Part shown: positions 42,430-51,100 of the stretch, piece after piece
Layout of the letters: each line of letters begins with the position of its first letter
Numbering within the stretch: position 1 is the first letter of the stretch
Assembly: GCA_003165465.1 (NCBI GenBank)
Contig: PLUM01000093.1
Span: 1-58,243 of the forward strand
Length of the DNA stretch: 58,243 bases
From: Acidobacteriota bacterium
GTDB lineage: Bacteria > Acidobacteriota > Terriglobia > Acidiferrales > UBA7541
Direction of reading: 5' to 3'
The notes under the pieces: model-generated
Seen by the model: the letters and a program-made list of their open reading frames with translations, nothing else
Databases searched by the model: none
Told to the model about the DNA's origin: nothing
Made by a program: the position numbers and the translations under genes

Positions 42430-45351
42430 ATGACTGTAAAAAGCCTTTCGTTTTGCGCGCGCAACGCAGCCATGCTGTTGGCAGCTGCGATGGTCATGTT
42501 CCTGTTCCCGCCCAGTGATAAAGCGCAAGGATCGAGAGTAGGAGCGGCGCTGGAGGGCACGGTGAAAGACAGCAGCGGCGCGGTAATCCCCGGAGCGGCC
42601 GTTGTTGTGCGCAATCTTTCCACGAATCAGGTTCGCGACGCGGAAACCGATGCCGAGGGCGTATTCCACGCAGAGGCGCTGGCGGTTGGTCCCTATGAAT
42701 TGAAAGTCGATCGGGCGGCCTTTGCGCCTTACCGGCACGCGGAAATCGATCTGACGCTTGGACAAACGTTTCATTTGGACATCGTTCTGGTTCCCGCTTC
42801 GGCCTCCGGCGAAATTACGGTGAATGCCCAGCCGGAAATCGTGGACACGTCGCAAACCTCCGTCGTGTCTTCCGTGGACCGGGAAAGAATCGAGGAGTTG
42901 CCCGTCCAGAGCCGCAACTCCCTGGACTTCGTTCTCCTCTCTCCCGGTGTTTTGGCCGCTCCCTCCGCGCCGGCCATCAGTGGAGCCACGCCGCTGGGCG
43001 GCAGCGGCTTCACGTTCGGCGGCCTGCGCGCGCGCAGCAATACGGTTTCGATCGACGGGCTCGACAACAATGACGAATACGCGGGATCTAGCCGCACCGA
43101 ACTTTCTCCGGAAATCGTGCAGGAATTTCAGGTGGTCAATAACGGACTTTCGGCGGAATCGGGCGGAGCCTCCGGGGGCTCGATCAATGTCATCACGCGC
43201 TCGGGAACGAACGTCATCCACGGCGACGCATTTCTTTTTGCGCAGGATGGATCGCTCAATGCGCGCGACCCGTTCGAAACCGAACCGGGAAAACCGTCCT
43301 TCCGCCGCTATCGCGCCGGCCTTGCTCTCGGAGGCCCGCTGGTCAAGGATCGCACGTTCTACTACGTGGCGGCGGAGCAGGAACACAATCGCGGCCAAAG
43401 CGGCTCGGAAATCGACCCCGCGACCTCATCGGCCATCAACACAATGCTCGCAACGGGAGCGTTCCCGCTCCTCGCGACGCGCCAGATCACCACGGGCTTC
43501 TTTCCCATCTCGCGCGCGGAAACCGAAGCCGCCGGAAAAATCGATCACCGCCTCACGAAGAATACTTCCCTGATGCTGCGCTACGCATTCACCAATAACC
43601 GGGAGGCGAGCGACGCGTTCAACACCAGCGGCCTCGTGGATGCAAGCGGCCGCGGCAACTCGTTCATCGCCGATAACGCGCTCTCCGGCTCGCTCACGAC
43701 GATTTTCGGTTCGAATGCGGTGGGCGATTTTCGTTTTCAGGCCGCGACGCGCCACGCCGTCCTGCGCACGAATGACGCGGCTGGCCCGGAAATTAGCATC
43801 GCGGGCCTCGTGGATTTCGGGCGTCCCTACGCCGGGCCGGGCCAGCGCCGCGAAAATCATTATCAGGCGGGCTACACGTACACGCGCACAAAGGGAAAAC
43901 ACACGTGGAAGGCGGGCGGCTCGATCAACCGCGTCAGCCTGCGCGCTTCGGTCGAGGACGGATTTGGCGGAGCGTACCTGTTCAACACGCTCCAGGATTT
44001 TCTGGCCGGAAATCCCGACCAGTTTCGTCAGGCGTTCGGCGGAACGACAGTGACCTTACCCGTTACCAGCGTTGGCGCTTTCGTGCAGGACCACTGGTCG
44101 CTCGCGCCGCGTGTCACGCTCGATCTCGGAGTTCGCTACGACTTCGAACGCTTGCCAGGCGTCTTCCATCAGGACGCCGACAATTTCAGCCCGCGAATCG
44201 GCCTGGCGTGGAGCGCGTCTTCGCGTTTGGTGCTGCGTGCCGGTTACGGAATATTCTTCGACCGCCAGGTGCTTGCCAATTTGAGCCGCGCGATGGAAAA
44301 GAACGGCGTTCAGGCCTTCGAACAGGTGGCCGATGGCAATGCGGCGGCGAATTTATTTTTGGCCGCGCAGGGCGGCGCGCTGGCGTCTCCCGCGCCGGGG
44401 ATTGCGCCGTCTATTTTTAGCCCGGACCCGCGCTTGGCCACTCCCTATAGCCAGCAGGCCAGCGCGGGCGTGGAATATTCGCCGGAGAAAAATCTCTCGC
44501 TGCGCGCGGATTACATGTTCGTTCGCGGCACGCACCTGGCTCGAACCCTCAACGTCAATCTCCCGCCGCCCGTGATTCTGACTCTGGCGAACGCCGCAAG
44601 CCTCGGCGTCTCGAATCCCACGCCGCAGCAAATCGGCCGGGAAGTATTTTCGACGGGCAGGCTGAACCCGCAATATGACGGCATTTACCAGATCTCGAAT
44701 TCCGCAAGTTCCACGTACAACGGTGTCTCCTTCACTCTAAACCGCCGCATGAACGACGAACTGACATTCGCCGCGAGCTACACCATTTCAAAAACATTCG
44801 ACGACGCTTCTGACTTCGACGAGCAGCCGCAAAATCCATATTTGCTGCCAGCGGAACGCAGTCTCTCACGCCAAGATCAGCCGCAGCATTTTGTGTTCAA
44901 CGCCCTTTGGGAATTGCCGATTGGCGACGACGAGGACAAGCCCGCGGATCAGCGAGGGAATCCAGGATGGCTGACCCGAACTTTCCAGCACATCGAGGTG
45001 GCCCCGATTTTCACGGCGGGCAGCGGACAGCCGGTAAATCCGTTGACGGGGCTGGATACGAGCCGCAGCCATGCGTTCCCGCTCTCGGCCCGCCCGCTCG
45101 ATGCGGGAAGAAACTCGCTGCGCAATCCCGGAATCGTGAACATGGATTTCCGCGTGCTGAAATATTTTCCGTTTGGCGCGTCCAGGCATCTGGACGTGGT
45201 CGCGGAGTTTTTCAATCTGCTGAATCACGCGAATGTTCTGCAAATCAATCCCGTGTTTGGTTCAAACCTTGCGCCGATTGCCGGATTTGGCGCGCCAATC
45301 GAAGGAATGGGCGCGCGCCAGATTCAGTTTTCCCTGGATTTCGAATTTTAG
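42430..45351 (+). CDS. TonB-dependent-receptor-like outer-membrane protein (Oar type)
   Basis: 973 aa with AAAAAGGAGA before the ATG. Signal region 1-36 (MLLAAAMVMFLFPPSDKAQG), carboxypeptidase-regulatory-like domain about 40-115 (LEGTVKDSSGAVIPGAAVVVRNLST), plug about 125-250 (VDRERIEELPVQSRNSLDFVLLSPGV; FTFGGLRARSNTVSIDGLDNNDEYAG; SAESGGASGGSINVITRSGTN), then a large barrel ending with an aromatic (QIQFSLDFEF), the usual assembly signal. Oar-type receptors are abundant in Acidobacteriota and may import oligosaccharides or peptides. It stands alone, so no ligand is suggested. Confidence 0.92.
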   Translation: MTVKSLSFCARNAAMLLAAAMVMFLFPPSDKAQGSRVGAALEGTVKDSSGAVIPGAAVVVRNLSTNQVRDAETDAEGVFHAEALAVGPYELKVDRAAFAPYRHAEIDLTLGQTFHLDIVLVPASASGEITVNAQPEIVDTSQTSVVSSVDRERIEELPVQSRNSLDFVLLSPGVLAAPSAPAISGATPLGGSGFTFGGLRARSNTVSIDGLDNNDEYAGSSRTELSPEIVQEFQVVNNGLSAESGGASGGSINVITRSGTNVIHGDAFLFAQDGSLNARDPFETEPGKPSFRRYRAGLALGGPLVKDRTFYYVAAEQEHNRGQSGSEIDPATSSAINTMLATGAFPLLATRQITTGFFPISRAETEAAGKIDHRLTKNTSLMLRYAFTNNREASDAFNTSGLVDASGRGNSFIADNALSGSLTTIFGSNAVGDFRFQAATRHAVLRTNDAAGPEISIAGLVDFGRPYAGPGQRRENHYQAGYTYTRTKGKHTWKAGGSINRVSLRASVEDGFGGAYLFNTLQDFLAGNPDQFRQAFGGTTVTLPVTSVGAFVQDHWSLAPRVTLDLGVRYDFERLPGVFHQDADNFSPRIGLAWSASSRLVLRAGYGIFFDRQVLANLSRAMEKNGVQAFEQVADGNAAANLFLAAQGGALASPAPGIAPSIFSPDPRLATPYSQQASAGVEYSPEKNLSLRADYMFVRGTHLARTLNVNLPPPVILTLANAASLGVSNPTPQQIGREVFSTGRLNPQYDGIYQISNSASSTYNGVSFTLNRRMNDELTFAASYTISKTFDDASDFDEQPQNPYLLPAERSLSRQDQPQHFVFNALWELPIGDDEDKPADQRGNPGWLTRTFQHIEVAPIFTAGSGQPVNPLTGLDTSRSHAFPLSARPLDAGRNSLRNPGIVNMDFRVLKYFPFGASRHLDVVAEFFNLLNHANVLQINPVFGSNLAPIAGFGAPIEGMGARQIQFSLDFEF

Positions 45352-45371
45352 CCGATGCTTCTCACACTTCG

Positions 45372-45450
45372 GTGGCACAGGCTTTAGCCTGTGTTCTTTT
45401 ACTTTTCGCCTGTCGCAAATCAAAACCACACAGGCTGAAGCCTGTGCCAC
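45372..45450. repeat. family-A bipartite palindrome
   Basis: GTGGCACAGGCTTTAGCCTG and CAGGCTGAAGCCTGTGCCAC arms, 20 bp after the Oar-type gene stop; possible terminator. Confidence 0.9.
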
Positions 45451-45570
45451 TGGAATCGCAAAACTAGCGGCGCGATTACATAATGAATTTCGGCTAGTTA
45501 CTAAGCCGCGCGCGGAGGATGGAGAGCGAATTTTATTCCGCGCTGGAATCGGTTACTCTTTCAGATTCAT

Positions 45571-46758
45571 ATGGAACGCACCGTAAAATTCGATGGACGT
45601 CCGATCTGGGCGGAAATAAGCCTGGGAGCGCTGACGCACAATCTGCGCGCGATTCGCAAACACGTGAATGCCGGCGTGGGCCGCGGCCCGCGCCGGAAAG
45701 TTCTCGCCGTCATCAAGAGCAACGCCTACGGCCACGGAATCGTTCCCGTCGCGCGCGCGCTGTCCCGCGCGCAAACGGATTGGTTTGGCGTGACCTGCTC
45801 GGCCGAAGGCACGGAACTGCGCGAGAGCGGCATTCGCGAACCAATCCTGATTCTCACCGGCTTCTGGGCCGGCGAAGAGCGGCAAATCATCGACAATCGC
45901 CTGACGCCGGCGATCATGCGCATCGACCAGCTGCGGCTCCTGGAAAAAGCGGCCGCCCGGCAGCGCAAGACGCGTAAAGGCCCCGTCGATTTCCATCTGA
46001 AGATCGACACGGGAATGAACCGCCTGGGCATTCCACCGTCGGAGCTTCCGGCGTTCGCGCGCTCTCTTGCCGACTGCCCGCATTTGCGGCTGGCCGGGAC
46101 GTTCACGCACATCGCGTCGTCCGAAGTGTTCACCACGGAGCAAACCGTCGAGCAGGAAACCATTTTCGATGCGGCGCTCGGGTTCATGCAATCGCTGGGG
46201 CTCGATCCCGGCATCGTGCACATGGCCAATAGCGCCGCCATCGTTGCCCGCCCCACCACCTGGCGCGACATGGTGCGTCCGGGCGCGATTCTCTACGGCT
46301 ATCATCAGTTCTTCGAGCCGTCCGAGCTGAATCCGAAAATGGAGGCTCTGCTTCCCGTGCGGCCGGTACTTTCGTTCCGCACGCGGATTATTTCGCTGAA
46401 GGATTTGCAGCCGGGATCGCGCGTCGGATACAACGCGCGCTGGACGGCCTCGGTCCCTTCCCGCGTGGCCGTGCTCTCGGCGGGATACGCGGACGGCCTC
46501 GTGCGCTCGCTTTCGAATAAAGGACGCGTCATCGTTCGCGGCGGGATCGCTCCCATCCTCGGCACGGTTTCGATGGACCTGACGACCGTCGACGTGACGG
46601 GAATTGCTTCGGCCCGAGTGGGGGACATCGCCACGATCTACGGCACGGACGGCGGCACGACGCAATCCGTTCCGGACGTCGCGCGAATCGCCAACACGGC
46701 CAGCGCGGATCTGCTCTGCGCGCTGGGAAAACGCGTTCCTCGCTTCTACCTGCCTTGA
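45571..46758 (+). CDS. alr: alanine racemase
   Basis: PLP enzyme that makes D-alanine for peptidoglycan. 395 aa: PLP Lys in VLAVIKSNAYGHG (about residue 51), WFGVTCSAEG, FHLKIDTGMNRLGI, FTHIASSE, VRPGAILYGYHQF, then the C-terminal beta domain with GYNARWTASVPSRVAVLSAGYADGL (catalytic Tyr) and GTVSMDLTTVDVTG. Cytosolic. Convergent with the unknown gene ending at 46888; a family-A palindrome lies between. Confidence 0.96.
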   Translation: MERTVKFDGRPIWAEISLGALTHNLRAIRKHVNAGVGRGPRRKVLAVIKSNAYGHGIVPVARALSRAQTDWFGVTCSAEGTELRESGIREPILILTGFWAGEERQIIDNRLTPAIMRIDQLRLLEKAAARQRKTRKGPVDFHLKIDTGMNRLGIPPSELPAFARSLADCPHLRLAGTFTHIASSEVFTTEQTVEQETIFDAALGFMQSLGLDPGIVHMANSAAIVARPTTWRDMVRPGAILYGYHQFFEPSELNPKMEALLPVRPVLSFRTRIISLKDLQPGSRVGYNARWTASVPSRVAVLSAGYADGLVRSLSNKGRVIVRGGIAPILGTVSMDLTTVDVTGIASARVGDIATIYGTDGGTTQSVPDVARIANTASADLLCALGKRVPRFYLP

Positions 46759-46806
46759 TTGGCCGATTCTGTTTCCTGTATTGAAAGAACGGAACGGACG
46801 CTTTCA

Positions 46807-46890
46807 GTAGCACAGGCTCCAGCCTGTGTGGTTTCGGTTTTCGAGTGCGCACGAAAGTCAAAAAAACACAGGCTGAAGCCTGTGCCACTA
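46807..46890. repeat. family-A bipartite palindrome
   Basis: GTAGCACAGGCTCCAGCCTG and CAGGCTGAAGCCTGTGCCAC arms between convergent genes. The TAG in its right end is the stop codon of the next minus-strand gene. Confidence 0.9.
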
Positions 46891-47454
46891 CTGCGGGCGG
46901 GCGACTTCCACGGGCAGGGCCGCGGTGGCGGGTTTGATGCGGCGCAGGACTTCGCTGGTCCACAGTTGTTCGGTGAGCAGGGTGAGAAAACCGTTTTCGA
47001 AATCGCAGACCGCGCAAAACAGATAATTCCGAAATGCGGCGTGATAGGCGTCCACGCCGTGCCGCGCGAGTTCCCCTTCGACGTGCGGATCGCCCGCGTC
47101 CACGAGCGCGCCCGCGCGAACGCCAAAGGTTTCGTCCGCGAATCGTTCCAGGAGCCGGACGAGCGCATCGCCCGGCGGCGCGGGAATCACGAGGCAACGT
47201 CCCGCGGCTTTTTCCTCGAACGCCACATCGTTGATGCGGCAATACTCGCGCACGCGGTCGAGATGCGCGTAAAAGTCGAACGCCCACGGCTCGTTGCCCG
47301 GAAGCGCGCCGAGCGCGGCGGCCCACAGGCGCGCCGCATCCGCGCCGCGCGCCGGCTCGCGGGTTTCAATCTCGGCAAGATCGAGCCCGACGGCCTTGAC
47401 GTCCGCCCCCAGATCGAGCGGCTCGACTTCCAACACGTATTGAAGATCCGCCAT
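46888..47454 (-). CDS. hypothetical protein, last gene of the ruvX-mltG operon
   Basis: 188 aa from the ATG at 47454 (MADLQYVLEVEPLDLGADV), 7 bp after the preceding gene's stop. Alpha/beta, acidic, no signal peptide. Segments: WAFDFYAHLDRVREYCRINDVAF, CLVIPAPPGDALVRLLERFADETFG, FCAVCDFENGFLTLLTEQLW. No family recognised. The stop codon is supplied by a family-A repeat, so the true C-terminus may have been shortened or extended. Position suggests a function tied to its operon partner. Confidence 0.72.
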   Translation of the reverse strand: MADLQYVLEVEPLDLGADVKAVGLDLAEIETREPARGADAARLWAAALGALPGNEPWAFDFYAHLDRVREYCRINDVAFEEKAAGRCLVIPAPPGDALVRLLERFADETFGVRAGALVDAGDPHVEGELARHGVDAYHAAFRNYLFCAVCDFENGFLTLLTEQLWTSEVLRRIKPATAALPVEVARPQ

Positions 47455-47461
47455 CGCGCTT

Positions 47462-48025
47462 TCAAACCTCCGCCGAAGCGCTCTTCGCAAATCGCCTCTG
47501 AAAATCCGGCGATGCCTTGCGCGCTTCGAGCCAGTCGAAAAATAAGTCGGGCGTATCGAGCCACACCTTGAACCACTGCATAATTTCTTCCTTCTCGGCG
47601 CGTTTTCCCGGATCCACCTTGTGATTTCGCGCGATCATTTCCGCGCGGCGGCGTCCCATGCGCGCCACTTCCAGCACGCGCTCGAAGGCGGCGCGCTCTT
47701 TTTCCTGTTGAAATTTACGGTACAGCTCGTCGAGACGCATGATGCACATTTCCGCGTCCTCGAGATTCGCGAAATGCAGCAGGTCCTGGAATTCCTCCTC
47801 GTACTGGCCCTGCGTGTCGGCCTTCGTGGTCCACACGATGCGCATGCCGGCCGTTTCCAGCACGCCCGCGATGTAGTCGGAGGAAGTTTTTCCCGCCGCG
47901 CCCAGGCGCGCCACGAGTTGCCGCCGGATTTGCTCGACCTCGGCGGGAGTGAATCGCACCACGGAAAGCTCGCGCGCGATCTCCAGAATCGCATTCTTTT
48001 TAGTGGGATGCTCCTCGTGCGTCAT
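47462..48025 (-). CDS. hypothetical protein coupled to mltG
   Basis: 187 aa, helical and charged, soluble. The ATG overlaps the mltG stop (ATGA), so translation is coupled. Segments: VRFTPAEVEQIRRQLVARLG, TSSDYIAGVLETAGMRIVW, QYEEEFQDLLHFANLEDAEM, RVLEVARMGRRRAEMIARN, and WFKVWLDTPDLFFDWLEAR. No known domain recognised. Followed 7 bp later by another unknown gene. The four-gene arrangement ruvX-mltG-this-next looks like one transcript. Confidence 0.75.
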   Translation of the reverse strand: MTHEEHPTKKNAILEIARELSVVRFTPAEVEQIRRQLVARLGAAGKTSSDYIAGVLETAGMRIVWTTKADTQGQYEEEFQDLLHFANLEDAEMCIMRLDELYRKFQQEKERAAFERVLEVARMGRRRAEMIARNHKVDPGKRAEKEEIMQWFKVWLDTPDLFFDWLEARKASPDFQRRFAKSASAEV

Positions 48026-49101
48026 CGCGATGACCTCACAGGCCGAGATTTTTTCTTCCTTGCCGGGACCGGTGGCGCGCTCGCGGGCGTCGGATTCCGC
48101 GCCGCTTCCAGCAAATGCCGGTAACGCGCCACGTTACGATTATGCTCCTTCAGTGTCGCGCTGAAAAAGTGCCCGCCTTCGGTATTCGCCACAAAATAGA
48201 GATCGCGCGTGGGAATCGGATCGATGGCCGCGCGCAGGGCCGCTTCCCCCGGATTGGCGATCGGCCCCGGAGGCAGGCCCTTGTTTCGATACGTGTTGTA
48301 CGGAGAAGCAAAATGTATATCGGCGCCGCTCAGTTTGCCGGTGTACGCTCCCGCGAGGGTGAGCGCATAGGCGACCGTGGGATCGCATTGCAACGGCTGA
48401 TGAATGCGCAGACGGTTCTCAAACACTCCGGCGACGTGGGGCCGCTCTTCCGGGCGCGGAGTCTCGCGCTCGACGAGCGACGCGAGAGTCACGATCTCCT
48501 GAACGCTGCGCTGTGGGGGATCGCCCGAGGGCGGCAATGACAGCCACTCCTGCCGGAATTTTCTTACCAGGGCCGCGGTCATCTCTTTTCCCGTCATATG
48601 GCGAGGGAATTCGTAGGTCGCGGGGAAAAGGAATCCTTCGAGGCTGGGCGCATCGGGAGCAAGATCGCGGATCGGCGAAGGGTCGCGCGCGGCGGCGAGA
48701 AATTCGTCGCGGGAAAGAAATCCCTGGCTTGCGGCCAGGTCCGCAATATCGAACATCGTGAAGCCCTCGGGGACTGCGAATTCCTTGACGAACACGCGGC
48801 CGTTGACAATGGTGTCGTACACGTCAAATGAGGTTGCGGGGCGGTCGAAAAAGTATTCGCCGGCCTCCATCGTGCGCTTGTTTCGGTAGCGGCACAAAAG
48901 TTCAAAGGCGATCCGGCTGCGCACAACTCCGTTATCGGCAAGCAGGCGCGAGATGGTGCGTTGCGACGCACCACGCGGGATGTCCACATACACGCCGTCA
49001 CGGGAAAAGCCTTGATAGGGCTGGTGCAGCGCCTGGTGGAGATAGCCGGCCGCGAGGATCGGCACAAGCAACAGCAGGAGGATGAGAAGGGCTCGCCGCA
49101 T
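48022..49101 (-). CDS. mltG: endolytic murein transglycosylase MltG (YceG)
   Basis: Cleaves nascent peptidoglycan strands to set glycan length. 359 aa: N-terminal membrane anchor (ALLILLLLLVPILAAGYL), a LysM-like domain (VYVDIPRGASQRTISRLLADNGVV), and the YceG domain with SLEGFLFPATYEF, EIVTLASLVERET (catalytic Glu) and LQCDPTVAYAL. The periplasmic C-terminus ends in a basic tail (PARKKKSRPVRSSR). The start lies one base past the ruvX stop (TAATATG), and its end overlaps the next gene. Confidence 0.93.
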   Translation of the reverse strand: MRRALLILLLLLVPILAAGYLHQALHQPYQGFSRDGVYVDIPRGASQRTISRLLADNGVVRSRIAFELLCRYRNKRTMEAGEYFFDRPATSFDVYDTIVNGRVFVKEFAVPEGFTMFDIADLAASQGFLSRDEFLAAARDPSPIRDLAPDAPSLEGFLFPATYEFPRHMTGKEMTAALVRKFRQEWLSLPPSGDPPQRSVQEIVTLASLVERETPRPEERPHVAGVFENRLRIHQPLQCDPTVAYALTLAGAYTGKLSGADIHFASPYNTYRNKGLPPGPIANPGEAALRAAIDPIPTRDLYFVANTEGGHFFSATLKEHNRNVARYRHLLEAARNPTPASAPPVPARKKKSRPVRSSR

Positions 49102-49102
49102 A

Positions 49103-49696
49103 TTAGTCGCCCGGCCCTTCGACTGGTTTGACGAGTGGTTTGGCGAGCGCCTTGGCGGGCGATCCAGCGCGCGATTCGGCGCGCGATTCGGCGCGAGCGT
49201 GTGTGCGCTCCAGATAATCCCGCAGGATGATGGCGGCGGCGATTTCGTCGAGAGGCGCTTTTGACTTTTGTCCTGCCGCGTCGCGCCCGGAAGAGCCGCG
49301 CCGCGCGCGCTTGCCGGAAGTTTCCGAGGCCAGCGTCTCGTTCGCTTCCCACGAACTCAGGCGCTCGTCCATCATTTCCACGGGAAGTCCAAGGGCTTTT
49401 TCGACGCGCGCCGCGAAACTTTTCGCTTCTTCGGACATTTCGCTCGGCGTGCCATCCAGATGCAGCGGAAGCCCAACCACAATGCGGCGAACGCGCTCGT
49501 CGCGCACGAGATCGCGCAAGCGGGCAAGATCGCGGCGGCGGTTGATCCGCGTCCAGGTCGCGTGCGGGCGGGACGTCGAGCCATGCTCGTCGGAAAGCGC
49601 GAGGCCCAGCCTCTTTTTTCCGTAGTCGATTGCGAGAATTACACCCGGAGCCGCGGATGTAACGGTAAAGGACGAAGCGCGCAGAGAAATCGCCAC
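49103..49696 (-). CDS. ruvX: Holliday-junction-resolvase-like / pre-16S rRNA nuclease YqgF
   Basis: 197 aa from a GTG at 49696 (VAISLRASSF); the open frame further upstream runs through repeats. RNase H-like fold: ILAIDYGKKRLGLALSD (first Asp), VVGLPLHLDGTPSEMSEEAKSFA (Glu region), MMDERLSSWEANETL and the last Asp in LDEIAAAIILRDYL. Family members process the 5' end of 16S rRNA. The enzyme is usually about 140-150 aa; the excess is the N-terminal 25 residues, a basic Gly/Arg patch and a low-complexity tail (RAESRAESRAGSPAKAL). Confidence 0.92.
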   Translation of the reverse strand: MAISLRASSFTVTSAAPGVILAIDYGKKRLGLALSDEHGSTSRPHATWTRINRRRDLARLRDLVRDERVRRIVVGLPLHLDGTPSEMSEEAKSFAARVEKALGLPVEMMDERLSSWEANETLASETSGKRARRGSSGRDAAGQKSKAPLDEIAAAIILRDYLERTHARAESRAESRAGSPAKALAKPLVKPVEGPGD

Positions 49697-49715
49697 GACA
49701 TGATTATAGCCCGAA

Positions 49716-49740
49716 GTAGCACAGGCTTCAGCCTGTGTTC
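49716..49740. repeat. family-A half unit
   Basis: GTAGCACAGGCTTCAGCCTG followed by TGTTC; only one arm pair is kept, 20 bp upstream of ruvX. Confidence 0.85.
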
Positions 49741-49768
49741 TTTTGACTGTATGGTTTTGATTTTGCCA

Positions 49769-49906
49769 GGGTGCCCCATCGCTCGCGCTTTTTGCGAAGG
49801 GTGGGGTCTTGCTCCCTGCTTCCCGCTTTCTATGTCGATCCCCCGTCACGGACCCACCCTTAGCAAAAAGTGCGGAGGATGGGGCACCCACGGAAATAGA
49901 GAAATC
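49769..49906. repeat. family-C long inverted repeat, copy 2
   Basis: Core 49771-49888 matches 21893-22010 closely, including the loop (CTTGCTCCCTGCTTCCCGCT). Here the outer ACGGAAATAGAGAAAT arm is on the right. Confidence 0.88.
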
Positions 49907-49920
49907 TCGTTCTTCGTGGC

Positions 49921-51033
49921 TTAAGGCAAGCGTCCGCGCTGGCCTGATTCCCAGAGCGGCCATAGCCCCGCGGTTTTCATTTGCAGTTCCAAACCCGAGG
50001 TTTTTAGCAGTGTTTCGATCTCGGCGCGGGATTGGCGCGGACCGAGCGGCTCGGCGCGTTCGGCGATGCCAAACGCGGTAACGGCGGCGATGGCCGTGTT
50101 GCGTTTAACGTCCGCGATATTGGCAGACTCACGGATGGGAGCTGGAGAATCGATCGAAATTGTTGTCAGCAACGGAAAGGCGGTGAGAGCCGGCACCCCT
50201 TCGAGAAGGAAGTCGAAATTGTCAGCTTCCAGCAAGGGACGGAAATCGAAATGATTGGCTCCGAAGGAGTCGATTGGTTTCAATGCTTCCCGTACTCCAG
50301 GTTCCATGGCAGGTCTTCCGTTCAGCAAATACTCATTTACTCTGCTGCAATCGGACCGAATAACGATCGCGGCGCGAGCGTGATCAAGCTCCGAGCGATG
50401 GGACCGCACATATGCCCAAGAACTCGGTACACCGCGGGAATCGCGAGTAAATAGAACGAATCGAATCGATTGGCGGGGGTGCACACCGGTGAGCTGAATA
50501 TCGCGGGCCGCTTCAATCACTGCTGCGGCGTCGCAGCTGTAGTCGACCGCTCCGGGATCGTGCGCGTGGGGACCAAGACGCGCGCCGAGGAGCACCCAAT
50601 TATCGGGGTTTTCCCGTCCGCGAATTTCCGCAACCACGGTTTCCTGTTCCGCCGGTCCACCATTGTGACTCGCATATTTCTCGACGTGGGCATCCATTCC
50701 TGCGCTGCGAAACGCCGCGACCGCCCAGGCAATCACGGCAGCTTCCTTGGAATCCCATGTTTTATGGCCTTTCGTCTCCTTGGAAAATCGGCGGAGATTT
50801 TCGGCGAGCGGCGATTCGCCCATCGCATTCTCAATGATCTTGGGCGCGACCTGCTCGCACAGCGTTTCGGCGGTCGCGGAACACGCCTGCACATTCGATT
50901 TCGCGGCGTCGCGGATGCGCGCGAGCGGATCGGGCTCCGCTGGCGATAATTGCGCCGCCGCCGGAATGCAGGCCGCCAGGAAAATCGGCAATAAGCTTAA
51001 CGAAAATCTATTCAGGCGCATGACAACCCTCAT
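49921..51033 (-). CDS. secreted M28-type peptidase homologue with degenerate zinc site
   Basis: 370 aa; signal peptide about 1-28 (FSLSLLPIFLAACIPAAAQ; the Cys could mark a lipoprotein). The M28 aminopeptidase fold is recognisable: ETVVAEIRGRENPDNWVLLGA, VIEAARDIQLTGVHPRQSIRFVLF, SWAYVRSHRSELD. But the usual AHLDS reads ARLGP, the SGEEQG catalytic-Glu loop reads TRDSRG, and the later acidic ligand is lost (VIRSDCS). It is therefore probably not a peptidase and may be a binding protein. GAGG precedes the ATG. Upstream of the repeats before ruvX. Confidence 0.82.
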   Translation of the reverse strand: MRVVMRLNRFSLSLLPIFLAACIPAAAQLSPAEPDPLARIRDAAKSNVQACSATAETLCEQVAPKIIENAMGESPLAENLRRFSKETKGHKTWDSKEAAVIAWAVAAFRSAGMDAHVEKYASHNGGPAEQETVVAEIRGRENPDNWVLLGARLGPHAHDPGAVDYSCDAAAVIEAARDIQLTGVHPRQSIRFVLFTRDSRGVPSSWAYVRSHRSELDHARAAIVIRSDCSRVNEYLLNGRPAMEPGVREALKPIDSFGANHFDFRPLLEADNFDFLLEGVPALTAFPLLTTISIDSPAPIRESANIADVKRNTAIAAVTAFGIAERAEPLGPRQSRAEIETLLKTSGLELQMKTAGLWPLWESGQRGRLP

Positions 51034-51100
51034 GGAAGTGCCTCATTTTCATTCGCGGCGCTCCCAAGCCGGATTATAGACCTGCGGCGGGATTCGACGC

